Below, piece after piece: positions 39,204 through 49,069 of a DNA stretch of 64,000 nucleotides; position 1 is the stretch's first letter, and the number at the start of each line of letters is the position of its first letter. Location: contig VBWA01000042.1 of assembly GCA_006218025.1 (NCBI GenBank), forward strand, positions 1 to 64,000, read 5' to 3'. The translations under genes were made by a program, and so were the position numbers. This stretch comes from Rhodocyclaceae bacterium. GTDB lineage: Bacteria; Pseudomonadota; Gammaproteobacteria; Burkholderiales; Rhodocyclaceae. Below the pieces are notes generated by a model, which was not told where the DNA came from, did not search any database, and saw only the letters and a list, made by a program, of their open reading frames with translations.

Positions 39204-39850
39204 TGCCGGCGCAGAGCCACTGGAGCCACGCCGAGTGGAAGCATGACGACGAAAGACGGCTCCATTTCGCGCTGGGCCTCTCTGTCCTGCTGCATGCCGT
39301 CCTGCTGCTGGCCTGGAAGCTGCCGCCGCAGGTCTGGAAAGCGGCGGATCACGCTGTCCTGACGGTGGTTCTGCGCGGGGCGGCGCCCATGGCGCCGAGC
39401 AGTCCGCCCGTCGTCGAGCAACGACATGAGGTCGCCGTGCTGGTGCAGAAGCATCCCGCACCGGCCGCTTTCTCGGCGCCGCCCAAGCCTGCTGCACAGG
39501 CTCCAGCCGTGCGGCCCGCGGCACGCCCGCAGTCCTCGCCGGCGCTTAGCCAGGCCCGCCTGTCGACGCAGGCGACCCAGGGCATGCCCTTGAATCGAAG
39601 CCCGTCGGTGGGCGGTGCCACGGTGACGCTGGTCATTGGCGCCGACGGCCGGATACGGCAGATGTTCTGGGACAAACTGCCGGCCTTGACCGATGAGCAG
39701 TTTCGCCGCGTCGAGGCGGCAATGCGGGAAAAGACCTACGCCGCGGGGCAGACGCTGAATGAAATCGTGGATGTGCGGGGCATGCTCAAGCTGCCTCAGC
39801 CGCGGGCGGAAGAAAGCCCCGCATCAGACCTTCAGCCGGCCAGGGAGTAA
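39203..39850 (+). CDS. TonB-like protein
   Basis: A 215-residue inner-membrane-anchored protein: short cytoplasmic N-terminus, one transmembrane segment (FALGLSVLLHAVLLLAW), a long Pro/Ala-rich periplasmic stretch (AAFSAPPKPAAQAPAVRPAA), and a C-terminal domain with a TonB-like pattern (VTLVIGADGRIRQMFWDKLP...RVEAAMREKTYAAGQTL). The start is a GTG sharing its G with the pilY1 stop (TAGTG), so it is translationally coupled to pilY1. It may help the adhesin cross or anchor, but this is inference; no ExbB/ExbD is nearby. Confidence 0.7.
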   Translation: MPAQSHWSHAEWKHDDERRLHFALGLSVLLHAVLLLAWKLPPQVWKAADHAVLTVVLRGAAPMAPSSPPVVEQRHEVAVLVQKHPAPAAFSAPPKPAAQAPAVRPAARPQSSPALSQARLSTQATQGMPLNRSPSVGGATVTLVIGADGRIRQMFWDKLPALTDEQFRRVEAAMREKTYAAGQTLNEIVDVRGMLKLPQPRAEESPASDLQPARE

Positions 39851-39928
39851 GGCGCATCCGCGGGACGGCGCGATCGCCGTAGCGCCAGCGCGGTGCGTCC
39901 CTTCGGGAACTTTTGCCCCGCCGAACGT

Positions 39929-42900
39929 TCAGTAGCGCTCGCGCAGGTAGATGTAGGGCGCTTTGCGAGAGCCGAAACTGGCGCGGGCCGAGGGATCGAG
40001 CTTGCCGGAACACCATGCGTGTTGCAGCCAGGGCATGGTGGCGCTGGAGGATGCAGGTTGCGTGACCCAGGGGATGCAGCTCGCATCCTTGCCACCGGTG
40101 CCGGAACCGGCCAAATTGACCGCGAGATCGACACTGCCGACGTACTTCGTCGCCCCTTGGGTCAGGATAATGCTGGCTTGGCCGCCGCTCAAGGTCACCG
40201 GCAGCGTCGCCGACGGGTTGAGGAGGCTGGCAGGCGGTTTGACATTGCCTATGGCGACAGTTCCCGCGGGGATCGTGGTGCAGGAATCGGCGGTGTTGGC
40301 TTTCCAGCTGCCGCTATCGTAGTACTCGGCCCGCAGCGGAACCCGCACTGGCAACAGGTCGGAGCCATAGGCGTTGAGCAGGCGCAGGCGGCCGTAGCGC
40401 AACGGCGCCGAGCCAACCGCGGCCGCAGCAGGCAGCGTGATGCCATCGCCGTCCACCGGCTGTGCGCTGACGGTAATGCTGGTCGGTCCGGTAAGCGCCG
40501 TCGGCCGGCTCAACTGGTGTTTCGCGCTCACCGTTGCGCTGCCGCTGGCCCACGTCCCGGTGGGCGCGGTAGCACTGGCGGCGAAAGTCGAACCTGCAGG
40601 CAGCGTCGCAGCTGTGAAAACGAAATTGGACCAGGTGGTCAGCCCCAGCTTCGCCCACACTCCTGCATAGTTGGTCGTTGTCGCGTTGCTGCCGTTCTGC
40701 GCGGTCAGCGTGAAGTCCGTGGTGAATCCATCCTGCGCGAAGTAGGTGAAGGTGCCGCATCCGGGCGTGGAACTGCCCAACGCGATGGCGAAGTGATCAG
40801 GCCGGAAACGGCCGACCCAGAATGTGGGCGTCGCGGTTGCGGAGTCGGCATAGATGAGCACGCGGCTGCTCAGGTCGACACCGCCGCCCAGATAATCGGT
40901 GGCGGGGGTCGCCTTCAGCGTGAAGCTGCCGACTTCGCTGTAGCTCAGCGTGGTGGTACTTCCGGTACCCGCCGCTACAGTGACGGCAGTGCCCCCGGTC
41001 AGGCTGCCTGCGGCGGCTGGCGGCGCGGTTGGCGCAAAATTTGCCGGCAATGTCGTATCCGTCGCCAGCGTCACCGTATCGGCGTAACGCGGGGCGATGC
41101 CGCCGCCATTGGTCACCACGTCGGCGTAGGTCGCGGCGGAGTCCGGCACGCCGTCGCCGTCCGCATCGCCCATGCCGGCTGTCAAGGTGCCGGTGCTCAG
41201 CCACCGGTAGCCGCCGACGCTCGCGCTGAAATTGTTGCCGGCGACAAAGGGACTGGCGCTGCTGTCGGAGCTGCTGGCGGGATTGCTGATTGCGCCTTGT
41301 ACGATATTGGATACCACCACGGCAAACGGCCGCGCGGTCAGCGTCGTGCTGGTTCCCGTGACCGGGTGGGCGACGTTCGAGTCGTCGCGCAGACTGGTGG
41401 TGTATTGGCCGACGTCGGAGGTGCTCAGACAATAATCCGCCACCCCGCTGGCAAAAGTGATCGACAGGTTGTTGATCGCCGCATTCAGGGCAGGGGCGCT
41501 TGCCGGCAGGGTCACGCAGGAACCGCCGGTCGCGGGCAGGCAGGTGCCGCCGACATTGACGACGCAGATCTGCGGCGCGGTGGCGCCGGCGGGATGGTTG
41601 CCGCTGGCTGTATACCATCCGTCGAGGTTTTTGGCGCCGCTGTAGCCGGTGAGGGTGGTGACAAGGTCCAGTTTGGTGCGCGTCAGGCGCAGCCGATGCG
41701 GCCGCCCGGCTACCACAGCGACGCCATCGGGGGCCGACATGACAAACGCGGCGTAGGCTTCGCCGACGACGAAGTCAGTGGCGGTCGACAGCGGTCCAAC
41801 AATACCCGTCACGCCGGTCGTCGTCGCGGTCGCGGTGACCGGCGTCGGCAGTGTCCACGTGGTGCTTGCATACTTGCCTATATCGAAACTGGTGGGGGTC
41901 GCCCCGCCGTCGACATCGGCGGCGACAAAGGTGAATGTGGCGCTGTAGCTGGTGAGGCTGATGGTATCGCCGGCCGACCAGAGCGACCAGTAGCGGTTGG
42001 CGCTGCGCGTCGGGTCGATGTCCGACGTGGCGATCTGGGCGTGCTCGCTGCCGGTGGTGCTGCCGGTCAGCGTGCCGCCGCCGGCGCCGGTGACGGCGGT
42101 CAGGTCGATCGGCGTATAGGCAGTGGCGCTGCTGCCGACCGGGTAGGTACAGGTCGTCGTGGCGCTGGCCGGATAGGTGAGCTGGATTGTGCCGACGACA
42201 TAGCCGCTGCTGACGACCACGCTGGCCGGACAGGCGCCGGTAACGGTGAAGGTATTGCCTCCAGTCGTGACCCCGCCGCTGGTCAACGTCAGCGTCGTGC
42301 TGATCGTGGTCGCGCCGGCCAGGGTGACGCCGCTGACATTGTTGATCTTGAGCTTGCCGTAAGTCAGGGCGCTCACGGTCTGGGCGGCCGCGCCGATGTA
42401 CTCGACGGTCAGGTTGGTCAGGGTATTCGTGGTGAACCTGTACTGGTTCGAATAGCCTGCCGTCGCTGCCGTGCGGGTGACCTGCACCGTGCCGCTGCCC
42501 GTAATCGTTCCCGCCGCCGCGGCGTTGTTGACTACCACTGCGGCAGCCGGTACCAGTATGGCGCTGGCATTGACGGTCAAAGTGCCGCTCACGTTGAAAT
42601 TGAAAGTGGCGGACACAGGCGCTGCCGTGTTCGAAATCGTCAGATTGGTGAAGCTGGAAGCAGCGGTACCTCCGATTGCCTGGGCCGCCGTCCCGTTGAG
42701 CGTGATGGTGCTGGTCGAGGCGGTGAAAGTCGCGCCGTTGTTGGTGAAGTTACCGCCCACCGTATGGCTCAGGGCGCCCGCGTTGAAGGTGGTGCCGCTG
42801 CCCAGGGTAACGCTACCGCCTATCGTCAATGCCCCCGCCGCCGTGGCCGATGCCGTGCCGGATGTCGTGAAGTTGTTGCTGATGGTCATCGCCACCGCCG

Positions 42901-45528
42901 GCATGGTTTTCGCACCGCTTCCCGCAAGTGTGAGGTTGTAGTAGGTCGGGGGCGCACCGGACGGCTGCTTGACCGTTTGCGCTACACCGGTATAGCTCAC
43001 GGTATTGTTGGAGGCTGAGGCGGTCAGCACCGCAATTGTTGAAGTACCGCCAATGTTGAGTGTGCCGCTGGTTCCGTTGCCATTCGCAAGCGTACCTGCA
43101 CCTGATAGCGTGGTGCCTGCCGTCAGCGTGCCGCTGTTGGTGTATGTGCCCGTCACCGCCAGGTTGGGGATCGTGATCGCGCTGGTACCGCTGATCGTCC
43201 TCGCAGCGCCAGAAAAGGTATGCGTTCCAGTACTGGCGGTATAGCTGCCGTCATTCTGCAGATTGCCCGCCAGCGACATGGTTGCCGCGCCATTCTCCGT
43301 CAGCGTGCCGCCGTTGCTGATGGTGAGGTTGTTGTCGAAGACCAATGCGGCGGCGGCGGTCTCGCTCATCGTGCCGCCGCTGTTGATCGTGACCGCCCCC
43401 GTGAAAGTTCGGAGTCCGGTCACCGTCGTGTGACCGAGGAGCCGGTAATGCTGGTGGTGCCGGTGACGGTGGCAGCGTTGGCGAGATTGAGCGTGCCCAG
43501 AGTGACGATGAGATTGCCGTTGACGTTGAGTATTCCGTTGGTCGTCGTCAGCACTCCCGCCGTCTTGTTCACCGTGAGGTTGTTGGCGGTGACGGTGCCA
43601 GTGCCAAAAGCGATCGGCTGGCTGCCCAGCAAGCTGGCAGTCGCTGCGGTGAAGGTATGGGTGCCCGTGCTCGAGGTAAAGGTACCGGAGTTGCTGAGGT
43701 TGTTGCCGAAGGAGATGGCCGCTGCCGCTGCTTCATTCCAGGTACCTCCCGCGTTGATCGTCACCGCGCCGGTGAAAGTCCGGGTGCCGGTTGCCGTCGT
43801 GTGCGCCAGGGTGCCAGTCACATTGGTGGGGCCAGTGACTGTGGTCGTGTTCGCCAGATTGAGCGTGCCCGCCGTCACGGTGCGTTGATGGTCACCGCGC
43901 CGGTGAAGGTGCGTGTGCCCGTCGCGGTGATGTGGGCCAAGGTGCCGGTGATAGATGTGGTGCCCGTCACAGTTCCAGCGGTTGCACCGGCGTTCGCCAG
44001 ATTAAGCGTACCGGCCGTGACGGTCAGATTTCCGGTGACGTTGAGTGCTCCAGCGACAGTTACCGCGCCAGTTGCCTTGTTCACCGTAAGACTGTTGCTT
44101 GAGGTCACTGCACCGCCAAAACTGATCGCCGAGCTCCCCAGCAGTTGATGCGCCGCTGCCGCCGTGAACGTGTGCAGGCCGGTACTGGTGGTGTAAGTGC
44201 CGTTGTTGGTGAGATTGGCGCCGGCCAGCGACATGGTCGCGGCGCCGAACTCGGTCAGCGTGCCACCGGTATTGATGGTGAGGTTGTTGCCGAAGACCAG
44301 CGGTGAGGCCACCGCTTCGACGATCGAGCCACCGTTGTTGATCGTCACGGCTCCGGTGAAGGTGCGCGTCGCGGCAGCGGTCGTGGTGAGGTTCAGTGTG
44401 CCTGTGACGCTGCTCGGTCCGGTGATGGCCACGGTATTGGCCAGATTCAGCGTGCCCGCCGTCAGCGTAAGCCCCGTCGCGCCTACCGTAAGCGCGCCGG
44501 TCACTGTCACTGCCCCGGCGGTCTTGTTGATCGTGAGCGCCGTGGTGCCGGTGACCGCACCGCCAAACGAAATCGCCGCCGTCCCTAGGATCTGTGGCGC
44601 GGCATTGGAAAAGGTGTGCAGCCCGGTGCTGGTGGTGTAGACGTTGCCGTTGTTGGTCAGGTTGTTGCCGAAGGTCACGACCGCCGCCGCGGTCTCGCTG
44701 ACCGCCGGCGTTGATGGTCACCGCGCCGGTGAAGGTGCGTGTGCCCGTCGCGGTGGTGTGGGCCAGCGTACCGGTCACACTGGTGGGGCCAGTGACTGTG
44801 GTCGTGTTCCTCAGATTGAGCGTGCCCGCCGTCACCGTGAGACCGCCTGCGCCAACGTTGAGCGCGCCGGTCACCGTCACTGCCCCGGCGGTCTTGTTGA
44901 TGGTCAGCGCCGTGGTGCCGGTGACGGCACCGCCAAACGAAATCGCCGCCGTCCCTAGGATCTGCGGCGCTGCATTGGAAAAGGTGTGCAGCCCGGTGCT
45001 GGTGGTCAGCGTCCCGTTGTTCTGCAAATTTCCGCCAAAGGTAATGGCCTCGGCAGCAGTTTCGTTCCACGTTCCAGTGATGGTGACATCACCGGTAAAG
45101 GTCTTGGTGCCGGTCGTCGCGGAGATGGTCAATAGTCCCGCTACGGTGGTCGCGCCAGCCACGGAGAGCGTGTTGCCGCAGGTGTGGGTGCCTGCGACGT
45201 TAAGTGGGCCCGAAATGGTCAGTGTGCTTGCGGTTTGCGTCAGTGTGCCGGTGTTCTGCACATCCACGGACAGGGCGACGGCAGCGGCGGCGACCGTGAC
45301 GGTAACGCCGGGACAGATCGTGACGGCGTCAGCCGCGGTCGGTACCGTCGTTGCGCCGGCAGTCGCGCAGCTGACGTTGCTCCACGTGCCGGCAGTCCCC
45401 CAATTGCCGTTGACTCGGCCATATTTTGCAATGGCTAGAGCTTCCCCGCTCCAGGCGCACAGGCCAGTCAGCGTCAGGAGCAGAACGACCGCTCTGGAGC
45501 AGGGAAAAGGGCCAAACTCGAATTTCAT
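39929..45528 (-). pseudogene. mshQ: MshQ-type repeat protein (DUF6701 C-terminus), broken by three frameshifts
   Basis: The intact gene would encode about 1850 residues. It starts MKFEFGPFPCSRAVVLLLTL (signal peptide, 45528), followed by many copies of a ~75-residue beta-repeat: TVTAGTLNLANT.TVTGP.SVTGTL, TGTRTFTGAVTINAGG, SFGNNLTNNGTYTTSTGLHT. The last ~600 residues (42-40 kb; AHPVTGTSTTLTARPFAVVV, WVGRFRPDHFAI, GRLRLLNAYGSDLLPV) match the MshQ/DUF6701 domain. Frame changes occur at about 44697, 43880 and 43425, each at the same repeat position (after TFTGAVTIN or TSITG). This fits recombination or slippage between repeats, or repeat mis-assembly. It is the last gene of the msh C-D-O-P-Q order. 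Confidence 0.8.
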
Positions 45529-45553
45529 ATGGCTAATGAGTCTAAGAAGTAAG

Positions 45554-45775
45554 TCAAAAGTCGGTGCCGGCGGGACGGCGACCAAGCCGCCCGATGCGCT
45601 CACCTTTCTCCGCACAAGGGAGTGCCGAGCTTTCGCGCCAGTCATCCCATTTCAAGCCTGCGCTTTCTTCGGCAAGCGCTTGCAGCGTGGGGTTGCTCCT
45701 ATAGACCAGCAGCAGGAAGCGGCGGTTGGCGTCGATTTCCTGCAGCAGCCGATAGTTCTGTTCCGCGGTCATCAT
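45554..45775 (-). CDS. Small protein paired with the nucleotidyltransferase
   Basis: A 73-residue protein starting MMTAEQNYRLLQEIDANRRF, probably alpha-helical, with no family I recognise. Its start overlaps the stop of the upstream nucleotidyltransferase gene (ATGA), so the two are cotranslated. Its C-terminal ten residues are encoded by a copy of the dispersed repeat, so the original C-terminus may have differed. The pairing is reminiscent of two-gene nucleotidyltransferase toxin-antitoxin or defence modules, but this is inference from arrangement only. Confidence 0.55.
   Translation of the reverse strand: MMTAEQNYRLLQEIDANRRFLLLVYRSNPTLQALAEESAGLKWDDWRESSALPCAEKGERIGRLGRRPAGTDF
45557..45580 (+). 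repeat. Dispersed repeat, copy j
   Basis: AAAGTCGGTGCCGGCG then GGACGGCGACC, at the 3' end of the small partner gene of the nucleotidyltransferase, whose last residues (GRRPAGTDF) come from it. Confidence 0.65.
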
Positions 45776-46263
45776 GTTTTTTGCGCCTGTAGTTTCCGCA
45801 GTTCCTCGATGTCGATGGCGTCCTTGCCGCACCCAATTCCCGTCTTCATGAGGATCAGGGGCTCGATCGAAGCCACGGGCACGGTGAGCGTTCCCACGGG
45901 TACCAGGACGGCATCGCGCGTGAGATCCGCGAACGATACCACCGGCCTGACCAGCACGTCGACGATGGTGGCCATCATGTCGGGGCCGCCAAGGGCAAAG
46001 GCAAGCATGCCTTTTTCGCGATACCACAGTTCGATCAGATCGGGGTTCGCCTGCGAATCGATGGGGACCGGAATGACCGGTTGCAATCCGGCCGCCTTGG
46101 CGTTGTCGATAAATCGTCGCAGATTATCCGGCTCCATGGCCAATACCACATCCACGTCCATCGTCACCCGCTGGTAACCATGCAGGGCCACGGCAAGCCC
46201 ATCGACCAGGACAAAATCAACTTCGGCATCGGTCAGTCCCTTGATCAGGTCGAACATTCCCAT
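45772..46263 (-). CDS. Nucleotidyltransferase-fold protein (AbiEii/DUF6036-like)
   Basis: A 163-residue protein with the signature of small nucleotidyltransferase-like proteins: LTDAEVDFVLVDGLAVALHG followed by YQRVTMDVDVVLAMEPDNL, where the usual GG is DG and the usual TxDxD metal site is MDVDV; the C-terminal ILMKTGIGCGKDAIDIEELR matches the Lys/Asp part of such families. They include antitoxin and phage-defence nucleotidyltransferases and house-keeping ones. It sits with a coupled small gene between mshP and mshQ, splitting the msh operon, with a dispersed repeat on each side. Confidence 0.75.
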   Translation of the reverse strand: MGMFDLIKGLTDAEVDFVLVDGLAVALHGYQRVTMDVDVVLAMEPDNLRRFIDNAKAAGLQPVIPVPIDSQANPDLIELWYREKGMLAFALGGPDMMATIVDVLVRPVVSFADLTRDAVLVPVGTLTVPVASIEPLILMKTGIGCGKDAIDIEELRKLQAQKT

Positions 46264-46290
46264 GGCCGGATGTTACCTTGTGTTCAGGGC

Positions 46291-46316
46291 AAGAGTCGGC
46301 GCTGGCAGCACGGCGA
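46291..46316 (+). repeat. Dispersed repeat, copy k
   Basis: AAGAGTCGGCGCTGGCA then GCACGGCGACC, in the gap between mshP and the nucleotidyltransferase gene. With copy j it brackets the two-gene insertion. Confidence 0.7.
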
Positions 46317-46344
46317 CCGCAGGCAAGGTGATACGGCTGCCTGG

Positions 46345-46830
46345 TCAGAACGCCACCTCAATCCGGCGTTCGATGTAGAGCGGGCCGGGGTCGGTGATAT
46401 TGGGGCATTTCGGTTCGGCGACATTGGGCTGGCTGCAGGCGGTCGATTGGAGGGTGTAGATCTTCGGGCTGCCGCTGGTGCCCGCAGTTTCTGTGCACGT
46501 CACCGTGACCGTGAAATTCGAGAGCGTCGGCGCCGCAGGCGAGAATGAGGCCGGAGACGCCGGGCAGGCGCGCAGGTCGGGACTGGCGTTTCCCACGGCC
46601 AGCGGCGGTATGGCGCCGTAGCTGAAGTTGTAGGCCGGCGTTGCCTGCACCTGATAGACGCCCCATTCGATACCCGCCCGCGCCGCCTGATAGACCCGCA
46701 CGCCCTGCACGTCCAGCGCCGAGCCGATCTGCTGGCTGCTGGAGATGTTGACGATGAAGGCTCCCAGCGCCGCCAGCACGACGAGGATGAATATCGCGGA
46801 AACGATGGCGAAGCCGCGAATTCTGGTCAT
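46345..46830 (-). CDS. mshP: MSHA-type minor pilin MshP
   Basis: A 161-residue protein with the MshP N-terminus (MTRIRGFAIVSAIFILVVLAALGAF), a PilX-like helix without the Glu5, then a short beta-rich domain with three cysteines. I chose 46830, which has GAGG 6 nt upstream; the ATG at 46842 overlaps the mshO stop (ATGA) and is an alternative. It is the fourth gene of mshC-D-O-P. Confidence 0.8.
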   Translation of the reverse strand: MTRIRGFAIVSAIFILVVLAALGAFIVNISSSQQIGSALDVQGVRVYQAARAGIEWGVYQVQATPAYNFSYGAIPPLAVGNASPDLRACPASPASFSPAAPTLSNFTVTVTCTETAGTSGSPKIYTLQSTACSQPNVAEPKCPNITDPGPLYIERRIEVAF

Positions 46831-46838
46831 GGTCGACC

Positions 46839-47756
46839 TCATGGCGCGTTATCCACGTGGATCTGCTGGAACAGGCTCACGCTTTCGCCGCTGGGCGTGT
46901 CGGTGAGGATCAGTCTGACGTAGAGCAGGCCGTTGCGGCCCGTGGCGGTGGCCTGGTAGTCGAGCTCGCAGGTGGCTTTCGGCTCTGCGCTGGCGGAACC
47001 TGCAAGCACGGCCGTCGCGGCACATGTGTCGGTGGCCGTGAAGCTGCAGTTGGATTGGCGCGTCAGGGCGCCGCCGACGCAGCCATAGCGCACCACCTTG
47101 TCGTTCTGGCCGATAACCTGAAAGCGGGAATCCGGCGAGGGCAGCGGCGGCGACTGCGCGGCAAAAACATTGGATGCCATGGTCGCGTAATAGGGTGTGC
47201 CGCTGGTCAGCGTCACCGTCGTACGATTGCCAGCGGCGATATAGGCATCGGCCGGCGCATAGCCGGCGCCGAGGTTGTATACGACGATGGAATCGCCATT
47301 CGCGATGTTCGGCGGATTGGTCGGGCTGCTGCCGAGGATGTCGAAGCACAGGCTGGGCGTGCCGGGGCACGAGGGATTGGACAGGGTGCCGGTGAAGTCG
47401 AGAAAGTTGCCCCCGGTGGAGCCATCGCCTGGATCGCGATAGCGCGCGCCGAATTTGGTCAGAATGAACTCGACATAGCATTCGGTGCCTGCGCTGCAGG
47501 AAGTTACCGTGGCGTTGCTGCTGTCCTTGAGGCGCAGACTGTTGGGCAGCGCCAGGCGTATGTCGCGCGTCATCCTGCGCAGCGCGACGTCCGCCTGGTC
47601 GGTGAGTTCGGCGCGGCGTGCCGAATCGACATAGCTCTCGACCGGCTTGGAAATGAACACGGCGATGGCACCGACCAGGATTCCGGTGATGACCATGACC
47701 ATGATCGCTTCGATCAGGGTGAATCCGGTGCTGTGGCGGCGGAATCGGCGGCTCAT
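46839..47756 (-). CDS. mshO: MSHA-type minor pilin MshO
   Basis: A 305-residue prepilin with leader ending RRFRRHSTG before FTLIEAIMVMVITGILVGAI, then AELTDQADVALRRMTRDIRL, the pattern of MshO/PilW-like minor pilins, and a large disulfide-containing domain. The frame is open upstream to 47882, but the ATG at 47756 overlapping the mshD stop (ATGA) is clearly the start. Confidence 0.85.
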   Translation of the reverse strand: MSRRFRRHSTGFTLIEAIMVMVITGILVGAIAVFISKPVESYVDSARRAELTDQADVALRRMTRDIRLALPNSLRLKDSSNATVTSCSAGTECYVEFILTKFGARYRDPGDGSTGGNFLDFTGTLSNPSCPGTPSLCFDILGSSPTNPPNIANGDSIVVYNLGAGYAPADAYIAAGNRTTVTLTSGTPYYATMASNVFAAQSPPLPSPDSRFQVIGQNDKVVRYGCVGGALTRQSNCSFTATDTCAATAVLAGSASAEPKATCELDYQATATGRNGLLYVRLILTDTPSGESVSLFQQIHVDNAP

Positions 47757-48343
47757 GGCAGCATGTTCGGCGAGTGGCGGGCGCGGTAGCCTTCCAGCGT
47801 GATGCTGTCGGCGCCGTTGCGGCTGACGGTGACCGAAACGCGCAGAACCTTCAGGGCGTCGCAGTCGGTCGCCGAGGCGCATGCCGTCGAGGTGATTTCC
47901 GTGCCTGCGGGCCCCAGGTTTTCGGGCGTGACCGTAATGGCGGCCGAATATCCGGCCAGGGTGTGGGTGCCATCCACCGCGGTTACCGGATTGAGCGTCA
48001 CGCCGGCGTAGTCGCCGACGTTGTCGGAGTTCGCGATCCGCGCACTGCCGCCGGCACCGAGTCCCTGGACGGTCGTCGCGCAGCCGCCGGCACCAGTCGT
48101 GGCATTGGTCGCGATGGCCGCATTGGCGTCATCCGGCGAGCACAGGGTGTAGGGCTGCGACTGGACTTCTTCGAGTATCGCTTCGGCCACCGCCAGCACC
48201 TGCTTCCTGATCATTGGGTCGGCGCTGGATTGGGTGGTGACGTTGAGCACAGTCAGCACCCCAACCAGTGCCACGCTGACGATGACGATGAAGACGATCA
48301 GCTCGATCAGCGTCAGGCCGCGTTGGGTCTCGCTAATGCACAT
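47753..48343 (-). CDS. mshD: MSHA-type minor pilin MshD
   Basis: A 196-residue prepilin: leader MCISETQRG before LTLIELIVFIVIVSVALVGV, followed by MIRKQVLAVAEAILEEVQSQPYT, the conserved MshD/PilV motif. The first mature residue is Leu rather than Phe. It overlaps mshC by 11 nt and mshO by 4 nt. Confidence 0.85.
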   Translation of the reverse strand: MCISETQRGLTLIELIVFIVIVSVALVGVLTVLNVTTQSSADPMIRKQVLAVAEAILEEVQSQPYTLCSPDDANAAIATNATTGAGGCATTVQGLGAGGSARIANSDNVGDYAGVTLNPVTAVDGTHTLAGYSAAITVTPENLGPAGTEITSTACASATDCDALKVLRVSVTVSRNGADSITLEGYRARHSPNMLP

Positions 48344-48827
48344 AGCCGGTTTCCGCTTCTACGGTGATGGTTCCGGCCCCGCCCGAGACCGTGAAGGACT
48401 TGGCGGCGTCCGGCCGTCCCAGCGGGGTGAAGGTCAGCGTTGCAGGTCCCGTCAGCGTGACGTTGGCCGGCGCGCAGATCTGGTTGGTCGGGCCGCCGCA
48501 GGCGTTGTCCTTGGCCGGCAACGAGAGCGAGCGCGGGTAGGTGCCGGCAGCGCCGCCGTCGGGCACGTCGTTGTCGATGGTCAGCGTCAGATTGTTGCCG
48601 GCAAGAGCCACGCGAACATTTCGCCGTTGCGCCACCGCCGACTTTCTGGCGTATTCGAGCGTCGCCTTCACCTTGTCGCGGTAGCCGATCTCGTCGAAGC
48701 CCCGCAGCAGCTCAAGGCGCGGCAGCACGACGAACGCCAGGATGCCGACGAGCAGCATCACCGTGACCAGTTCGATCAGGGTGAAGCCCGGCTGGCAGCG
48801 CTGACGGAGAGGTGTCTGCGTCATCAT
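48333..48827 (-). CDS. mshC: MSHA-type minor pilin MshC (GspH/FimT-like)
   Basis: A 164-residue prepilin with leader ending RQRCQPG before FTLIELVTVMLLVGILAFVV, followed by YRDKVKATLEYARKSAVAQR, the GspH/FimT pattern. It is the first of the four tightly overlapping minor pilin genes. No mshA/B or assembly ATPase genes lie upstream; a tRNA-Thr gene is divergent from it. Confidence 0.83.
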   Translation of the reverse strand: MMTQTPLRQRCQPGFTLIELVTVMLLVGILAFVVLPRLELLRGFDEIGYRDKVKATLEYARKSAVAQRRNVRVALAGNNLTLTIDNDVPDGGAAGTYPRSLSLPAKDNACGGPTNQICAPANVTLTGPATLTFTPLGRPDAAKSFTVSGGAGTITVEAETGYVH

Positions 48828-48918
48828 TGGGGCAGTCTATCAAGGGCGCGCATGTGTGGGGCAAGGGAAAGCGCACGGCGACGGCGAAGCTGCGTTGCCA
48901 CGAAAGGGGGCCAGCAGG

Positions 48919-48924
48919 TATAAT
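48919..48924 (+). promoter_or_regulatory. -10 element of the tRNA-Thr promoter
   Basis: A perfect TATAAT lies 17 nt before the mature tRNA 5' end. Confidence 0.6.
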
Positions 48925-48941
48925 TTGCCGCCTTTCAGGAC

Positions 48942-49017
<76 letters not shown>

Positions 49018-49024
49018 GTAATAC

Positions 49025-49052
49025 AAAGGGTTGCAGAGATGCAGCCCTTTTT
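49025..49052 (+). terminator. Intrinsic terminator of tRNA-Thr
   Basis: AAAGGGTTGCA / TGCAGCCCTTT stem followed by a T-run; similar in design to the hairpins after tRNA-Arg. Confidence 0.8.
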
Positions 49053-49069
49053 CATTTCAGGGGGCGCTC

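Noticed and set aside
39893-43018. A 1041-codon plus-strand open frame opposite mshQ
   Set aside because: Antisense of the repeat gene; low-complexity Gly/Arg/Ala composition, while the minus strand encodes the conserved MshQ/DUF6701 region.
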